Positions 32,576-43,667 of a stretch of DNA of 64,000 nt are shown here, one piece after another. How positions within the stretch are numbered: position 1 is the first letter of the stretch; every line of letters begins with the position of its first letter. Origin of the DNA: Cardiocondyla obscurior (Eukaryota > Arthropoda > Insecta > Hymenoptera > Formicidae); contig NC_091872.1 of NCBI RefSeq assembly GCF_019399895.1, positions 1,062,395-1,126,394 on the forward strand, read 5' to 3'. The notes beneath the pieces are model-generated. The model did no database searches, was not told where the DNA came from, and worked only from the letters and a program-made list of their open reading frames with translations. The position numbers and the translations under genes are program-made.

Positions 32576-35500
32576 CTATTTTTTTTTCCTTGCCCTTTCC
32601 AAAGTTTCTAACCATTCAATCCCCCTTCCTTCCCCTCCCAAAATTTCTTCCACCATCTCTTCCCAGCTACTCTCATTTTCCCAATCTATACATTCCTCCC
32701 ATATATGTTCCCACGTTTCTTCCTTTTCCAGACATATTCTACATTTTTTCTTCTCCTCCCTCTTCCAATATTTGTTTCCCCTCATTTCCTCCCTCAATCT
32801 GAACTTTGCCATCCTTTGCCATTTTTCTTCTTTCCATCCCAGCTTCAAGTATCCTGGTATCCCTTCCTCTTACACCTTCTTATAATATTTATTAAACCTT
32901 GACCCTCTTATTTTTTCCCATCTTTTTCCTTTTTGCCATTCTTTGTTTTTTTTTATCAAGTACTTCCCCCTTATTTCCTCTCTTTCTCTTAAATCTTCCA
33001 CGTCTTTTCCAGACCACCCAAATTTTTCAAAAAATTCCTCTTTTTTTTTTCCCATTTTCCTTTGCTTCTTCCCTCCCTTGCTCTTTCCTTCATTTCTTCC
33101 CAGCACCATTTAGCCAAATCTCCTCCTTTCTCTTCTTCTAGTCGTTTTTCATATTTCCATGCCCTCATCCCTGCTCTTCCTTTCAATTTATCCCTCTGTA
33201 GCTCTTCTCTCACCATATATCCTGATACATATCTTCTTACTCCCAGTACCCATCTCAAGTATTTTTCCTGTAGTATCTCTACCTCCTCTCTTTCTTTCCA
33301 TCCCCATGTTTCCACACCATAATTGATAACCGACCATACCAATTTATCAAATAACCATATTCTTTTACTCCAATCTTTTCCGAATTTTCTTTTACCTATA
33401 CTCCAAACCTGCTCCATAATTCTTGCCGCTTTCTTTACTCTGTCTTTTACATGCTCCTTCTGCTCTCCATTTCTCATGATTATGTATCCCAAATATTTAA
33501 AATTTTTACTTCCTCTATTTCTTCCCTTTTCCACACCCATTTAACTTTCTTCCATCTCCCTCCACCCTTTCTACACCTCATTATCTTTGTTTTCTTTACA
33601 TTCACTTCCAGTCCTTTCTCCTTTACATATTCTTCCATATTTTTAATCATTCCTTTCATCCCTGTCTCATTTTCTGCCAGTAGTGCAATTTCATCCGCGT
33701 ACACCAGCGAGTAAAATCTCTTGTCTTTTATTCTTATTCTTCCCCATCCCCCTTTTTCTAATTCTTCGTCTATATCTGCCAACAAGAGTGTGAACAAGCT
33801 AGGGCTAAGCGGACAACCCTGTCTTATTTCCTTTGTCGTTCAAACATTTTTTCCTTTTTTTTTCTTTCCCTTAACTTTATTCACCGTTTCCTCTAGAATT
33901 TCTTCACACCTTCTTATCAATCCCTCCCTTACCTCTCTTTTCTTCATTGCTTCCACCAATTTTTTCCTATCCACCGAGTCAAAGGCCACTCTCATATCAA
34001 TAAACGCTATTACCATTTTTCCTTCCTTTTCTTCTATTTTCTTGTTTAACAAATAATTTAACACATATATCTAGTCCACTGTCCCCATGTCTCTTCTAAA
34101 ACCGACCTGACTTCGTGGTAATATTCCTTTTTCTTCTATATCCTTTCTTAGTCTTTCTGCTAACACAGATGCATACACTTTGTATGCTGTCTGTGTCAGT
34201 GTTATCTTTATACTCTTCTACCTTTTCTCCTTTTCTTTTTTTTAACACCGGAACCACTACTCCTTCTCTCCATTCCTCCGGCATCCCCTCCCCCTTCCAT
34301 ACCTTTTACACATCTTCCATAACTTCTCTTTTACTTCCCCCCCTCCCCATTTTTAAATCTCGTTTTCGAGTACATCACTCTCTGCTGCTTTTCCTTTTTT
34401 CAATTTTCTTATTACTTTCTCAAATTCTTCTCTATCTATGTCTTCTTTCTCATCCTCTTCTTTTTCTCCTCCCATTTCCCCTCCTACTTTCCATTCCACT
34501 CCACCTAACATTTCTCTAAAGTATTCATCCCATTCTTCAATCTTTATTTTTTCTTCTATTTTCTTCCTTTTCTTTCTTCCCTTGTTTACAGTTTTCCACA
34601 CTTCTTCCTCCGTTCTAATCATTTCTATCTCTTTTTCCCATTTCACCTTTTCTTGCAATTTTTTCTGCTCACATAGCCTCTTATATTCCCCTTTCACCTT
34701 TTTATGATTCTCCCCGCTCTCGTCCCCCTTCCTCCATTTACGCATTTCTTCCTTTACTTTGCATTTCTTTCTTTTACATTCTTCATCCCATCATCTTTCT
34801 TTAGGTTTTTCTCCCACCTCTTTTTTTATTTCTTTTTTTACTAATTTCTTTGTTTTTTCCAATTCCTTACTAAAACTTTTTCAGTTTTCCTCCATTTTGT
34901 TTTCTCTTTCTCTTCTTTCTTCATACTTTTCCCTGAATATTTTCCTCTCCTCCTCACTCCAGTCTAGTCTCATACTTTTTTTCTTTCTATACTTACAACT
35001 TCTTCTCTTTCCTCCCTCCCCTTTTATCGTCATTATTAGTGGCAAGTGGTCTGAATCCACTTCCTCCCCCACCTTCATTTCTTTAATTTCTCTTTTTGTT
35101 TCCACGTTACTAACCACATAATCTATCACTGTTTTTCCTCTCCTCCCCACATATGTCCACTCACCCTCTTCATCTCCCCTTGTACATCCATTGACTATTC
35201 CCCATCCCGCTTCTTCCAGAACTTTACAAAATATTCTTCCTTTCCCTGTAATTTTTTTATCCTTTGTTTTCCTTTTCCTTTCTTCCTTATTTTCTTCCCC
35301 ATTTTCATCGTCCCATAATTCCCCCTCCTCTCCCGTTCTCACATTAAAGTCTTCCCCTATTAAATATCTCACTTCTTCTTTTTCTTCCATCCAATTTCTC
35401 ATATTCTTTATCATATCTTCTAACTCCTCATTCACATATACCCCTGCTATTTTCCACCATACTCTTCCATATTTTATCTTTATTCCTATCATTCCTTTCT

Positions 35501-35915
35501 TCTTTTCAAAATCTGTTTCTCTTTCTCCTTCCAGATCCTCCTTCCATCCCATCAACATTCCCCCCATTGCCTTCCCTTTCTTATTTTTCTTTTTTGCCCC
35601 CTTATTTATCCATTTGTAGCCCTTTGGCAATCTACTTCTTATTCCCTTCCATCCTTTTTCCTCCAACCATGTTTCACACATATAAATCACGTCCCACTTC
35701 TCCATGCCCTTCCAGAAATCTTTATCTTTGTTTTCTACTCCTGCCACGTTCCAAAAAACTATTCTTATTTTCTTGTTTTCCATCTCTGCCTTTTTCTTTT
35801 CTTTCTCCTTTCTCCCCCCCTCTTTTTCTTTTTCCCCTTTGTCTTTCACTGTTCCATCTTTTTCCTTCTCTTTTTCTTTTCCTCCTTCCCCACCTTTTAT
35901 CCTCTCTTTTTTCAA
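32576..35915 (-). pseudogene. LINE ORF2: endonuclease and reverse transcriptase
   Basis: The endonuclease frame (35,915-34,881, 344 codons) shows IRIVFWNVAGVENKD, CETWLEE, GEDFNVRTG, IDYVVSN and DSDHLPL, the ordered motifs of an APE-type endonuclease. The RT then follows in pieces: about 34,353-34,745 (linker), 34,096-34,284, 33,840-34,064 (AFIDMRVAFDSVDR, with the motif A Asp), 33,480-33,797 (SLVYADEIALL; D-E instead of D-D), and the thumb and tail to 32,576 with the knuckle C-R-I-C-x8-H-x4-C. At least five frame breaks. The role would be target nicking and target-primed cDNA synthesis. Confidence 0.8.
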
Positions 35916-36148
35916 CTCATTTTCTTCTCTTCTTCTGCCCCTTTTTAAAAACTTGCATTTACTCTGTCCACTATCACCCGCTTCCTTTTATTTCCTTCTG
36001 TTTCAAAAGCTTTTGCTCCATCCCATTTCCTCTATTCTTTCTTCAAATCGTACCATAACCACATTTCCTTATTTACCCATATCTTTTTGTAGCCTATTTT
36101 CACCTGTTTTCCTTCTCTTTTTAGTCTATCCGCTTCTCTCTTAATAAG

Positions 36149-37917
36149 CTATTCCACTTTCCTTTCATACTCCGTCAAATCGTCTCCTATCCATTCCGTC
36201 CTGTCCTTCAGTTTTTCCTTACCTCTTAATATTTCCAATTTTTCTATAAAATTTTCCATCTTTACCCATACCATTCCAAAACCTCCTTTGTTCACTCCTC
36301 CTATTTTATTTACGTCTTCTATCTTTGCTTTTACACCTATTGTTTCAGATATTTCTCCCACTTGTTCCTTCAACGCCTTTTTGTCTTCACTTTTTATTTT
36401 TATTCCTCTTATTATTAAATTTGTAACACCCCCCTTTCTCCCCTCCGTGTGGCCGGACACGGTCAAGCGACTCGCCACGGTATTCGGCGAGTCGTCGCGT
36501 GCGTTCAGGGCCGGCCGGGGTGTCCGCGGGAAGGAACGAAAGTACTTCAAGTCTCGAGTCTTTTCTAGTTGAATATTTACATTTATTTTTAGATCGTCTA
36601 TTTACAATATATACAGCTGTTCCGCCGCGGTGCTTGTCGTCCGAGCGACGTAAACAGAGTCGCCGGCGGTCGCGCGAGTTTCGCTTTTCTTACACGTACG
36701 TTTTTATAACGCGACGCCTATTGCACGGGTGACGCAAACGGAATCGTCGTCGGTCGCGTGAATTCGCGCGCGTTGATATAATAATGTGCCCTCCCTATGC
36801 TGGACCGCGGTTTACTCTAGGAACGGGAGCGCAGGGGGCAATCGCCGAGAACACTCAGCAGAGGCAAAGTACTCTTTACCTCAGGACTGCGCCGCGCTCG
36901 TTAGGAACCGCCGAAGCGGCTGGAGATGCGGCCCGGGCGTCGCCCACGGGATAAACCGAGAACGCTCGGCGGAGGCGAAGCACGCTTCACCCCGCTTTAT
37001 CCGCTGTGGACGGCGACCTGGGAGCTTCGGAGGAACGGAGGCGGTGTCGCGGCCAAGAACTCTTGGCGAAGGCCGAGAACGCTCGACCCTCGTGCTTAGC
37101 GACTCCTGGGTGGTTCGGTTGTCTAGGAAGCTACTGAGCGGAGGCCCGGAACGGAGCTCAGTAGATCGGAAGACTGCTCTCGATCGCTCGGTACCCGGCC
37201 TTTTTATTCGGTTTTTCGCGTGGCCCGGGGTGTTCGGGTTCCCGGGGGTTGGCGTCGCAGCGCTCGTCGCGATCGTAAAAAGTATTAATTTTCGTGCGAC
37301 GCGGGACGGTGGTACGTTTACCGATAACGGTGCGCGTTATTCTTTGCGGTGTATTAAAAAGGGTCGGGGCGCACCGCGCCCCTGTTCCGTCGGACGATGT
37401 TCGGTCCGACGGTCCGGCCGATATTTTTGCCGGGGCGAGGTAGATGCCTACCTCGTTACAAATTATTCTTTCTCCATTCTTTCTTTTCCCTTTTTTTTCC
37501 CATTTCTAACATTCTCGTTTTTTCTTTCAGACGTAAAACTTTTCCACGTATTTCTGTTGACATTTTCACTTTACCTCACTCATATTTTTTTTCCCCGATT
37601 CTCTTTTCCATCCCATCTATTTTTTCTCTAATTCTATCTTTTCTCTTCTCTATATTGCCTTTAAATTTTTTTTTAATTTTTATTAATTATTAATTAATCT
37701 TCTATTTCAATCCTTCCAATCCTTCTACTTCACCTTTTTCCTCTTGCCTTTCCTTCCTTTTTTCTCCTTGCTTCCATGCTTCCATTATTGGTAAGCTATT
37801 GGATCTTTCCCTCATCAACATTTCCACTTTTGCCGGCCTTCCCATTTTCTTCTTCATTTTTTCTTCCCTTTTTTCTTCTTTTTCCATCTCAACATTTTCC
37901 TTCTTTTGTTTATTCAT
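36149..37917 (-). pseudogene. LINE ORF1, split by a solo LTR
   Basis: On the minus strand a lysine/glutamate-rich start (MNKQKKENVEMEKEE, 37,917) reaches a stop at 37,702. Coding-like sequence resumes after the LTR at 36,421 with TNLIIRGIKIKSEDKKAL and VWVKMENFIEKLEIL, which looks like the RRM-like/CTD end of an ORF1p nucleic-acid chaperone. The rest cannot be assigned. Coiled-coil potential is high throughout. Confidence 0.5.
36422..37460. mobile_element. Solo LTR in LINE ORF1
   Basis: Begins TGTAACACCCCCC and ends CCTCGTTACA, flanked by AATT at 36,418-36,421 and 37,461-37,464. GC-rich, unlike the surrounding LINE. It contains long accidental frames (36,786-37,631 plus strand). Family and orientation are not certain. 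Confidence 0.8.
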
Positions 37918-38253
37918 TTTCCAAAGCTGTTCTGACCCTCTTTTCTTTGTCTTTATTATCTTTTACTTCCTCTTTCACCCCGTACCTACCTCCTTTCCTT
38001 TGTCTTACTCTCGGTTTTTTCCCTGTCACCACCAACCTAACCTCCAAACACCTCAGCCTTATACTTTCTCAGTTTTCTCTCTTTATTCTCACCTCCACCC
38101 TTTCTCTTCACTTGCCCTCCTTAAAAATCTTCCCCTTTATCCCCACGGCACCACCCTTTACTTCTAAATTTTTTTTAATTCCCAAAAACCTTTTTCTCTG
38201 CACTCACACGCTCATACATACAACCACTGCTCTGCTATCGGAAACAAAAGTCT

Positions 38254-38448
38254 GTGAAATGACTACTTTGTGTAAGTATGTAGGTTTAATTATTGGTGAT
38301 CTTGTACCAAAAAATAATAAAGCTTGAAAATTTTACATTGTTTTTTGTAAAATTTTACCTATTATAATGGAGAGTAAACCAACAAAAGAAAATATTAATT
38401 TGTTAAACCAACTTATAAGTAAACATCATAAGTTGTATCATCAAGAGG
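38254..38448 (+). pseudogene. DNA-transposon-type gene, part 3
   Basis: Resumes after the LINE with MTTLCKYVGLIIGD and LVPKNNKA, then a stop, then ILPIIMESKPTKENINLLN and QLISKHHKLYHQEA before the next insertion. The order (SAsEM, LIGD-VP-N, H-LY) matches the tail of the gene begun at 27,506. Confidence 0.4.
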
Positions 38449-38503
38449 CACGGTAGTGCCTCGCGCCAAGTATAGGCGCAGCGAGGCACTGCCGTACCTC
38501 TAT
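38449..38503. repeat. Strong palindrome at an insertion edge
   Basis: GAGGCACGGTAGTGCCTCGC and the near reverse complement GCGAGGCACTGCCGTACCTC face each other across a short loop containing GCGCCAAGTATAG. The word GCGCCAAGTATA returns inverted at 41,345-41,358, near the other edge of the insertion. Confidence 0.7.
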
Positions 38504-38818
38504 ATACGCGAGACAACGTTTTGAGAAATCCGTAGATTACCGGATCTCAATAACGGCTCAACCAATCGCTTTCTTAATAGGCTTATTGTATAGATTAGGG
38601 TCGACTAATATAATAAAAGTGCTTTTATTATTTTGCAGCATTGTCTATAAATAAAGATATCGCGATATTAATTTTGGTTACAAGAGTAAAATTTTTTTAA
38701 TTCTCCGTCGTCATTTTTACGTCTCGAAAAATGTTCCTTTCGTTTTCGCGTTGCTAGATGGCGCAGATAGATTTATCGACTTTATTATTATCGACTTTGG
38801 TGATAGTTATAATGATAT

Positions 38819-40800
38819 ATACAGGGTGTCCCATAGTAAAGTATCGTAAATGCAGGAGTAGGTAGGGCTCGTCAAGACGAATAGAATAAATGTATATTGT
38901 TAGGTACTTTTTTCAATAATAACAGAGTAATTCACATTTTAAAACTTTAAATAAGCCGCCTAAAATAGGCGGTATCTTTTCACCACGTGACTAAGTCGAC
39001 GCACGGGTTGGGTCCTTAAGTTAAATATAGTTGGAGGCGAGGCGAGTGGAGACGCCCGGGCGAACCGAGCGATAACGCATAGTGGGAGGGATTTCAGGAG
39101 CGTGGACAATCTTTGTCATCGTACAAGCGAAAGACACGTGATCAGCGGGCCTGAACTTATGTTAAATTTTGATCGCGACTTTATTTAATTTATTTAATTT
39201 GATCGCGACTTAATTTAATTATATTTATTTTAAAAATAATTTAACATTATAAATTACTATCGTTTCCTCACCACCCTGAGGTAGATAGTTCGGCGCGCTT
39301 TTTTTATAGTGGTGTCCCCAATAGGCCTAATCCATTTTAAACGACGCTCAACGCAACAATTGTTCGAAGTGCCTCCCTTGTGCTTGTAAACAAAGTTCGG
39401 CTCTTCGAACAATTTGTTGCGTTGCGCTACGTATCATGTCGGGCGTGATAGCATTAAAAGTCGCTATTATTGATTCGCGAACCTTCTTTTTGCTACGATC
39501 ACGCACGTTCTTGATCGAATTTTTAATATATTTCCAAAGAAAATAATCTAAAACATTTAAATCTGGGGACCGCGGTGGCCAATGAATCGGGCCACCACGG
39601 CCCATCCACCTGTCTGAATATAAGTTGTTAAGAACTCGCCGCGCGCGATGCGAAAAATGTGCTGGAGTCCCGTCTTGTTGTAAAATGAGTAACTGACGAA
39701 TTGCGAGAGGTATATTTTCTAATAAAATTGGCAATACTCTCCGTAAAAATCTGGCGTATTTTTTGCCATCGAGACGCGCAGGTAAAAAAAAAGGCCAATT
39801 TGAAAATTGAAAATGAAAATATCATAAACCTTCTTTCAATTTTTAATTAAAAAAATTTTATGTTATAAAAATACTTACCACTGTATCTCCAATTACTCCT
39901 GCCCACACATTAAGTTTCCAGCGATACTGGAAAACGCATTCGCGAACGGCTCTCGGGTTTTCGTGCTGCCATATAACGTTATTTTTGGAATTGAAAATTC
40001 CGTTAGGCGTGAACAGCGCCTCATCTGTCCATAAAATTCTGTCAGAAAATGATGGATCTTGACGGCATTGGGAGAGGAATCCTACATGTATTTAATAATA
40101 ATTAATATTAATAATTAATTAGAGATAGTAAAAGCGTACTTTAAAATTGAAAAAATAGAAGTACCTTGACAGAATATTATGCGCTGTAATGCATCTCGTG
40201 GAAGAAGCTGTTGCACCCGTTGGTAATGATACGGGTGCAACATATCTTTTTTCACGATACGGTGTACTAAGCTCTTCGATGAACCTACTTGCTGAGCAAC
40301 ACGGCGCACACTGTTGTTCGGATCTTGTTCGATTGCGCCCAAGATCTCTTCTTCGAAATCCACGTCTCGATGTACAGGAAGATCGTAATCCAACATATTT
40401 CGCCGTCTTACACTCACGCTTCCTGTCTCCTTCGCACGACGGACGCATCTCAAGATTGTAACTCTCGTGGGATGCGCACGATTAGGAAATCTTTCTACGT
40501 AAATTTCTCGTGCGTATTCTGCGTTTTCGCCGGCCATCCCATAACAGATAATCATATCTGTATATTCTTGAAATGAGAACCTTATGGTTAAATTTTAATC
40601 TGACCACGGAGAAGCTCGTCGCGACAACAAAAGTTAACTCAGAGTGGCGAATACATAAACGTGTTAGAAAGTGCCGTTCGAGAAGAAACAATTGAAAATC
40701 GAAAACATCGTTTGTGTTGCTACACAACGATAATACTTGGGACTATTTCAAAACCGGTTCATCGTAGACAGAGCGATAAGAAATACCCGATGTTTTCGAT
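38819..40800 (-). mobile_element. Mariner-like DNA transposon, third copy
   Basis: Its outer (3') end is TACAGGGTGTCCC at 38,819-38,831, the reverse complement of the word at 27,085. The 3' noncoding block shares GGCCTAATCC and CGGCGCGC words with 26,620-26,670. The 5' side, about 40,690-40,800, has an inverted pair TGAAAATCGAAAACATCG and CGATGTTTTCGATTCTCA, like that near the 5' side of the other copies. The exact 5' end is uncertain. Confidence 0.6.
39348..40555 (-). pseudogene. Mariner-like transposase, third copy
   Basis: Exon 1 (40,555 to about 40,166) carries the helix-turn-helix, ending IIFCQ at a GTACTT donor. Exon 2, with WTDEALFTPNG at about 40,010-40,030, is read between acceptor ATGTAG and donor GTAAGT (about 39,880). 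Exon 3 ends with QQDGTPAHFSHRARRVL, PRSPDLNVLDYFLW and a stop at 39,348. D2-D3 spacing is 36 residues. Introns match those of 25,399-26,611 in position. The start of exon 3 appears frame-disrupted near 39,740-39,800. Of the three copies this has the best C-terminal half. Confidence 0.7.
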
Positions 40801-40807
40801 TCTCAAA

Positions 40808-41285
40808 TCCAAAAAACATAAAATGTTTACTGTAATATTGAATACTCTCTATTAAAGTTATGAGATCAAATAATTGCGCCAAGAACCTAAAGAATGTAGA
40901 AAATTTTAAACAATACAAACCATGTAAAACCGTACAAAAATAGACTTAGTTTTGTCCCGATGATATAACTTGGTAATGTAAAGAAAGAAAAAACAAAAAA
41001 TCTTGGCGCTGCGAAATCAAATCTGATGCGTAGCATAACGCAAAAAACAAAATTATAATTTGAGATTTTATAGATTTAGTTTCGCTGCGCCAAGATTTTT
41101 TGTTTTTTCTTTCTTTACATTACCACGTTATATCATTGGGGCAAACCTAGGTCTATTTTTGTACGGTTTTACATGATATTGTTTAAAATTTTCTACATTG
41201 TTTAGGTTCTTGGCGAAATTATTTGATCTCATAACTTTAATAGAGAGTATTCAATATTACAGTAAACATTTTATGTTTTTTGGGG
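40808..41285. repeat. Long hairpin, arms about 205 bp
   Basis: Left arm about 40,808-41,016 and right arm about 41,080-41,285 are reverse complements with few mismatches, for example AAACATAAAATGTTTACTG at the outer edges and CTTGGCGCTGCG with CGCTGCGCCAAG at the inner edges. The loop is about 65 bp. RNA from this locus would form a long duplex. No ORF. Confidence 0.85.
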
Positions 41286-41384
41286 GGGATTTAATTTTGA
41301 GGGTAATTTTATTTATTTTGAAGTTATTTTAATTTCGCGCGCTTATACTTGGCGCTTTTTTATACTTTTTTTAAAAAAAAGGTA

Positions 41385-41795
41385 ATTTTGGGATTTGATA
41401 ATACGTTAAAACCAAAATTTCATTTATTGCTTCATTATCCGCGTGTTATGCAAGAGATTGGATCTATGAATTACGTATCATCCATACGATTTAAAGCAAA
41501 ACATAAAGAACTAAAACAAACGTCAAATGTTATTACATCTAGAAAAAATCCCTCGTATACATTAGCTGTAAAACATTAGCTACAATTAAATTACAGATTC
41601 CTTTTAAATAGGGGATTTCACCATCGTTTAGAATGCGGTATTATTTTATATAAAAGTGTGACTAATATTGACTGTTATAAAAATTTGATAAGTATTCTGC
41701 TATTCACTTCTTTTCATGACTACAAATGTATTTCTTGGGTAAAAATTAATGAAACATTTTATAAATCAAATATGGTTATTAGTAGATGTATATAA
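41385..41795 (+). pseudogene. DNA-transposon-type gene, part 4 (C-terminus)
   Basis: NTLKPKFHLLLHYPRVMQEI and VSSIRFKAKHKELK, then TLAVKHQLQLNYRFLL after an in-frame stop at 41,577-41,579, and SWVKINETFYKSNM. The K-P-K-x-H-x-x-x-H-Y-P and R-F-x-x-K-H words are typical of the C-terminus of this transposon class. It ends near 41,795, where unrelated sequence starts. Confidence 0.45.
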
Positions 41796-42575
41796 GCCGG
41801 TTCTGGACCAATTCGTGTTAGTGTGTCCGTGTGACCTAGGGCGAGGGGTAATGACGTTACGCGGAGAGGGGTGTTTTTCCAGGAATCGCCCCTTTGTCGG
41901 CGATTCTCGGAACAGATTGTTTATAAAAATAATAATAACATAAAAATTATGAAATTTGATATTTTAATTACGTAATTTGATATTTTTAAAATAGATAAGT
42001 GCGTTATCGCGCCGCGGTATTTTCATGCGGCATCGCGAATTTCAAAGGGTTGGAATTTTTTCAAATGGGGTAAGGGGGGGGGAGTCTAATTTTTCACAGA
42101 GAATAGAGGGGGTGTTGGGGGTGATCACGCGAGTCTTAGTCATGGCGTCGGCGGCGAGTGACGGGGCGGCGACGGATCGCAAAGTATCGCGCGCCCATCG
42201 TTCCCTCTCGCTCGCACCCGTTCGCGCCGCCTATCGTTCCCTCTCGCTCGCTCTTGTTCACGCGTTTGTCACCATCAACTACGACTCGCTCGCACCCGTT
42301 CGCGCCGCCTATTGTTTATCAACAATTCTTTTACACGCTCATACGATTCGAATGCGAGTGACGCTGCACATACACCCCCGGCTAATCGCTCCTCCTTCTT
42401 ATCTTATTTCTCTCTCATCCAGATACGTATGTTGCATACGAACGAGGCGGACTCACGCCTCACAATTATAATAAAATGAAGGATGGAATAAAAGCGATTA
42501 AAAAAATGATACGTGTCGATTACAAAAGTATATATTTATTTTATGAATATGCGTTACAATATATTACATATTTTT
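41796..42575. other. Left flank of the Polinton, repeats, no gene
   Basis: AGTGTGTCCGTGTGACC at 41,819 has the AGTG start often seen at Polinton termini, but I find no reverse-complement partner on the right. A G-run lies at 42,070-42,080. TCTCGCTCGCACCCGTTCGC occurs at 42,207-42,226 and partly again near 42,290; it forms imperfect tandem repeats. No convincing ORF. Confidence 0.35.
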
Positions 42576-43302
42576 TTATACATTTATTACAAGCGCAAGT
42601 AGTTCGCAATCTACAATTTGTTGTTCGTCTAAGGAATCGCTGCTGCGTATAGCGCTCACCGCCTCGGTGCGATTTCTCGATGCGGAAGCGATTTTGCAAA
42701 ATCGCTCGTATTTGTCGTCGATCTTCGGTAGGACTTTGTTAAGTACGTTGAACGTCAAAGAGACGCAATCATCGAAATACAGCATTCGCGTGAACGTAGC
42801 TTCGGTCATGGCCATACGTGTGTCGACCGATTCGAGTCGTACAAATTTCATTTCGTTCATGCGGCAAATTCGTACTGTGAGCGAACCTATGTTTGCAACG
42901 TCGTACGGTTGCTTTGGTCGATCGTGAAGCATATTCAGAATTGTCCATCGATGCTCGCACAGTTCGTTCCAGGTGTCGAGCGACATGGTTAATTCATTTC
43001 CTCGATTATCACCTATGATGATCTCCACAAAACAACGCGTACCAACGTTCACGCCGATCTCGAGATATTTGTATCCCGTTTGGGTCAGCGGGTATCGCCG
43101 GCAGAGTAAGCGCGTCACGTATTGTTTTGGCGAGATGCTGGAAATTAAATAAACGCAATTATGAATATTAATATATTAATTGGAAGTAATTAATTTTATA
43201 AGAATGAAAAATTTACTCGTTAAATTTTTTCTCGCTAGATGAGGCTTCAGCACCGCAATCATTTCGACGCACTTCGTAACAGTTTCTCTCGTTGTAATAC
43301 AT
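42576..43302 (-). CDS. Polinton protein of unknown function, two exons
   Basis: I read exon 1 as 43,302-43,217 (ATG, MYYNERNCYEVRRNDCG), a 79-bp intron with a GTAAAT donor and a TTCCAG acceptor, and exon 2 as 43,137-42,576. The sum is 648 bp, exactly 216 codons, supporting the splice. The protein (215 residues) has a compact middle with FVEIIIGDNRGNELTMSLDT and a helical C-terminus; no known domain. Its place at the end of the leftward capsid-side genes suggests an accessory virion or regulatory role, unproven. Confidence 0.55.
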
Positions 43303-43667
43303 CGTCGTATTCGCAGTCGTAGAGGAAGTCGTGTAGTTGTTGCTGCGGCCAAGGCGAAGAATGTATTGATCGTACGTACCGATCTGAGGGTACCTCGAGT
43401 CGAGGTCGGTTGCGAAAATTCCCTCTTTTATTTATTAAAATTGGCATAGAGTGGGGGAATATAAAACGCAGTAAGAAAAATTTTTGGAGAGAGTAATTAA
43501 AAGAGGGTGATTGAGAGAGGGTGATTGGGAGAGGGTAAAACAATCGAAAGACGTACATGTATAGGTATGTGATACAAAAAAGTTTTATTAAAAAATTATA
43601 CGTCATCATTTTGATGGTTACGCTACCAATTGTACAATTTAAATACATTTTGTACAGCACAATTTTT

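Larger units (their letters stand above)
31994..38253 (-). mobile_element. LINE copy 2, full length, pseudogenised
   Basis: Flanked by a diverged 15-bp duplication, GTGAAATGGCTACTT (31,979-31,993) and GTGAAATGACTACTT (38,254-38,268). On the minus strand it begins AGACTTTTGTTTC, with a 5' UTR, ORF1, ORF2 (endonuclease, RT, zinc knuckle), a (GA)n tract and the end AATAAACACC. The same ends are found in copy 1. A solo LTR sits in ORF1. Many frameshifts break ORF2. Confidence 0.85.
38449..41384. mobile_element. Composite insertion with inverted GCGCCAAGTATA ends
   Basis: The DNA-transposon-type gene is interrupted between 38,448 and about 41,385. GCGCCAAGTATA stands near the left edge and TATACTTGGCGC near the right edge. 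Inside lie a mariner-like element and a 200-bp-arm hairpin, whose loop side also carries CTTGGCGC words. I cannot say which family the outer element belongs to. Confidence 0.4.

Noticed and set aside
36786..37631. A 281-codon plus-strand frame
   Set aside because: It lies inside the solo LTR 36,422-37,460 and runs past its end into LINE DNA; the composition reflects GC bias and no domain is seen.
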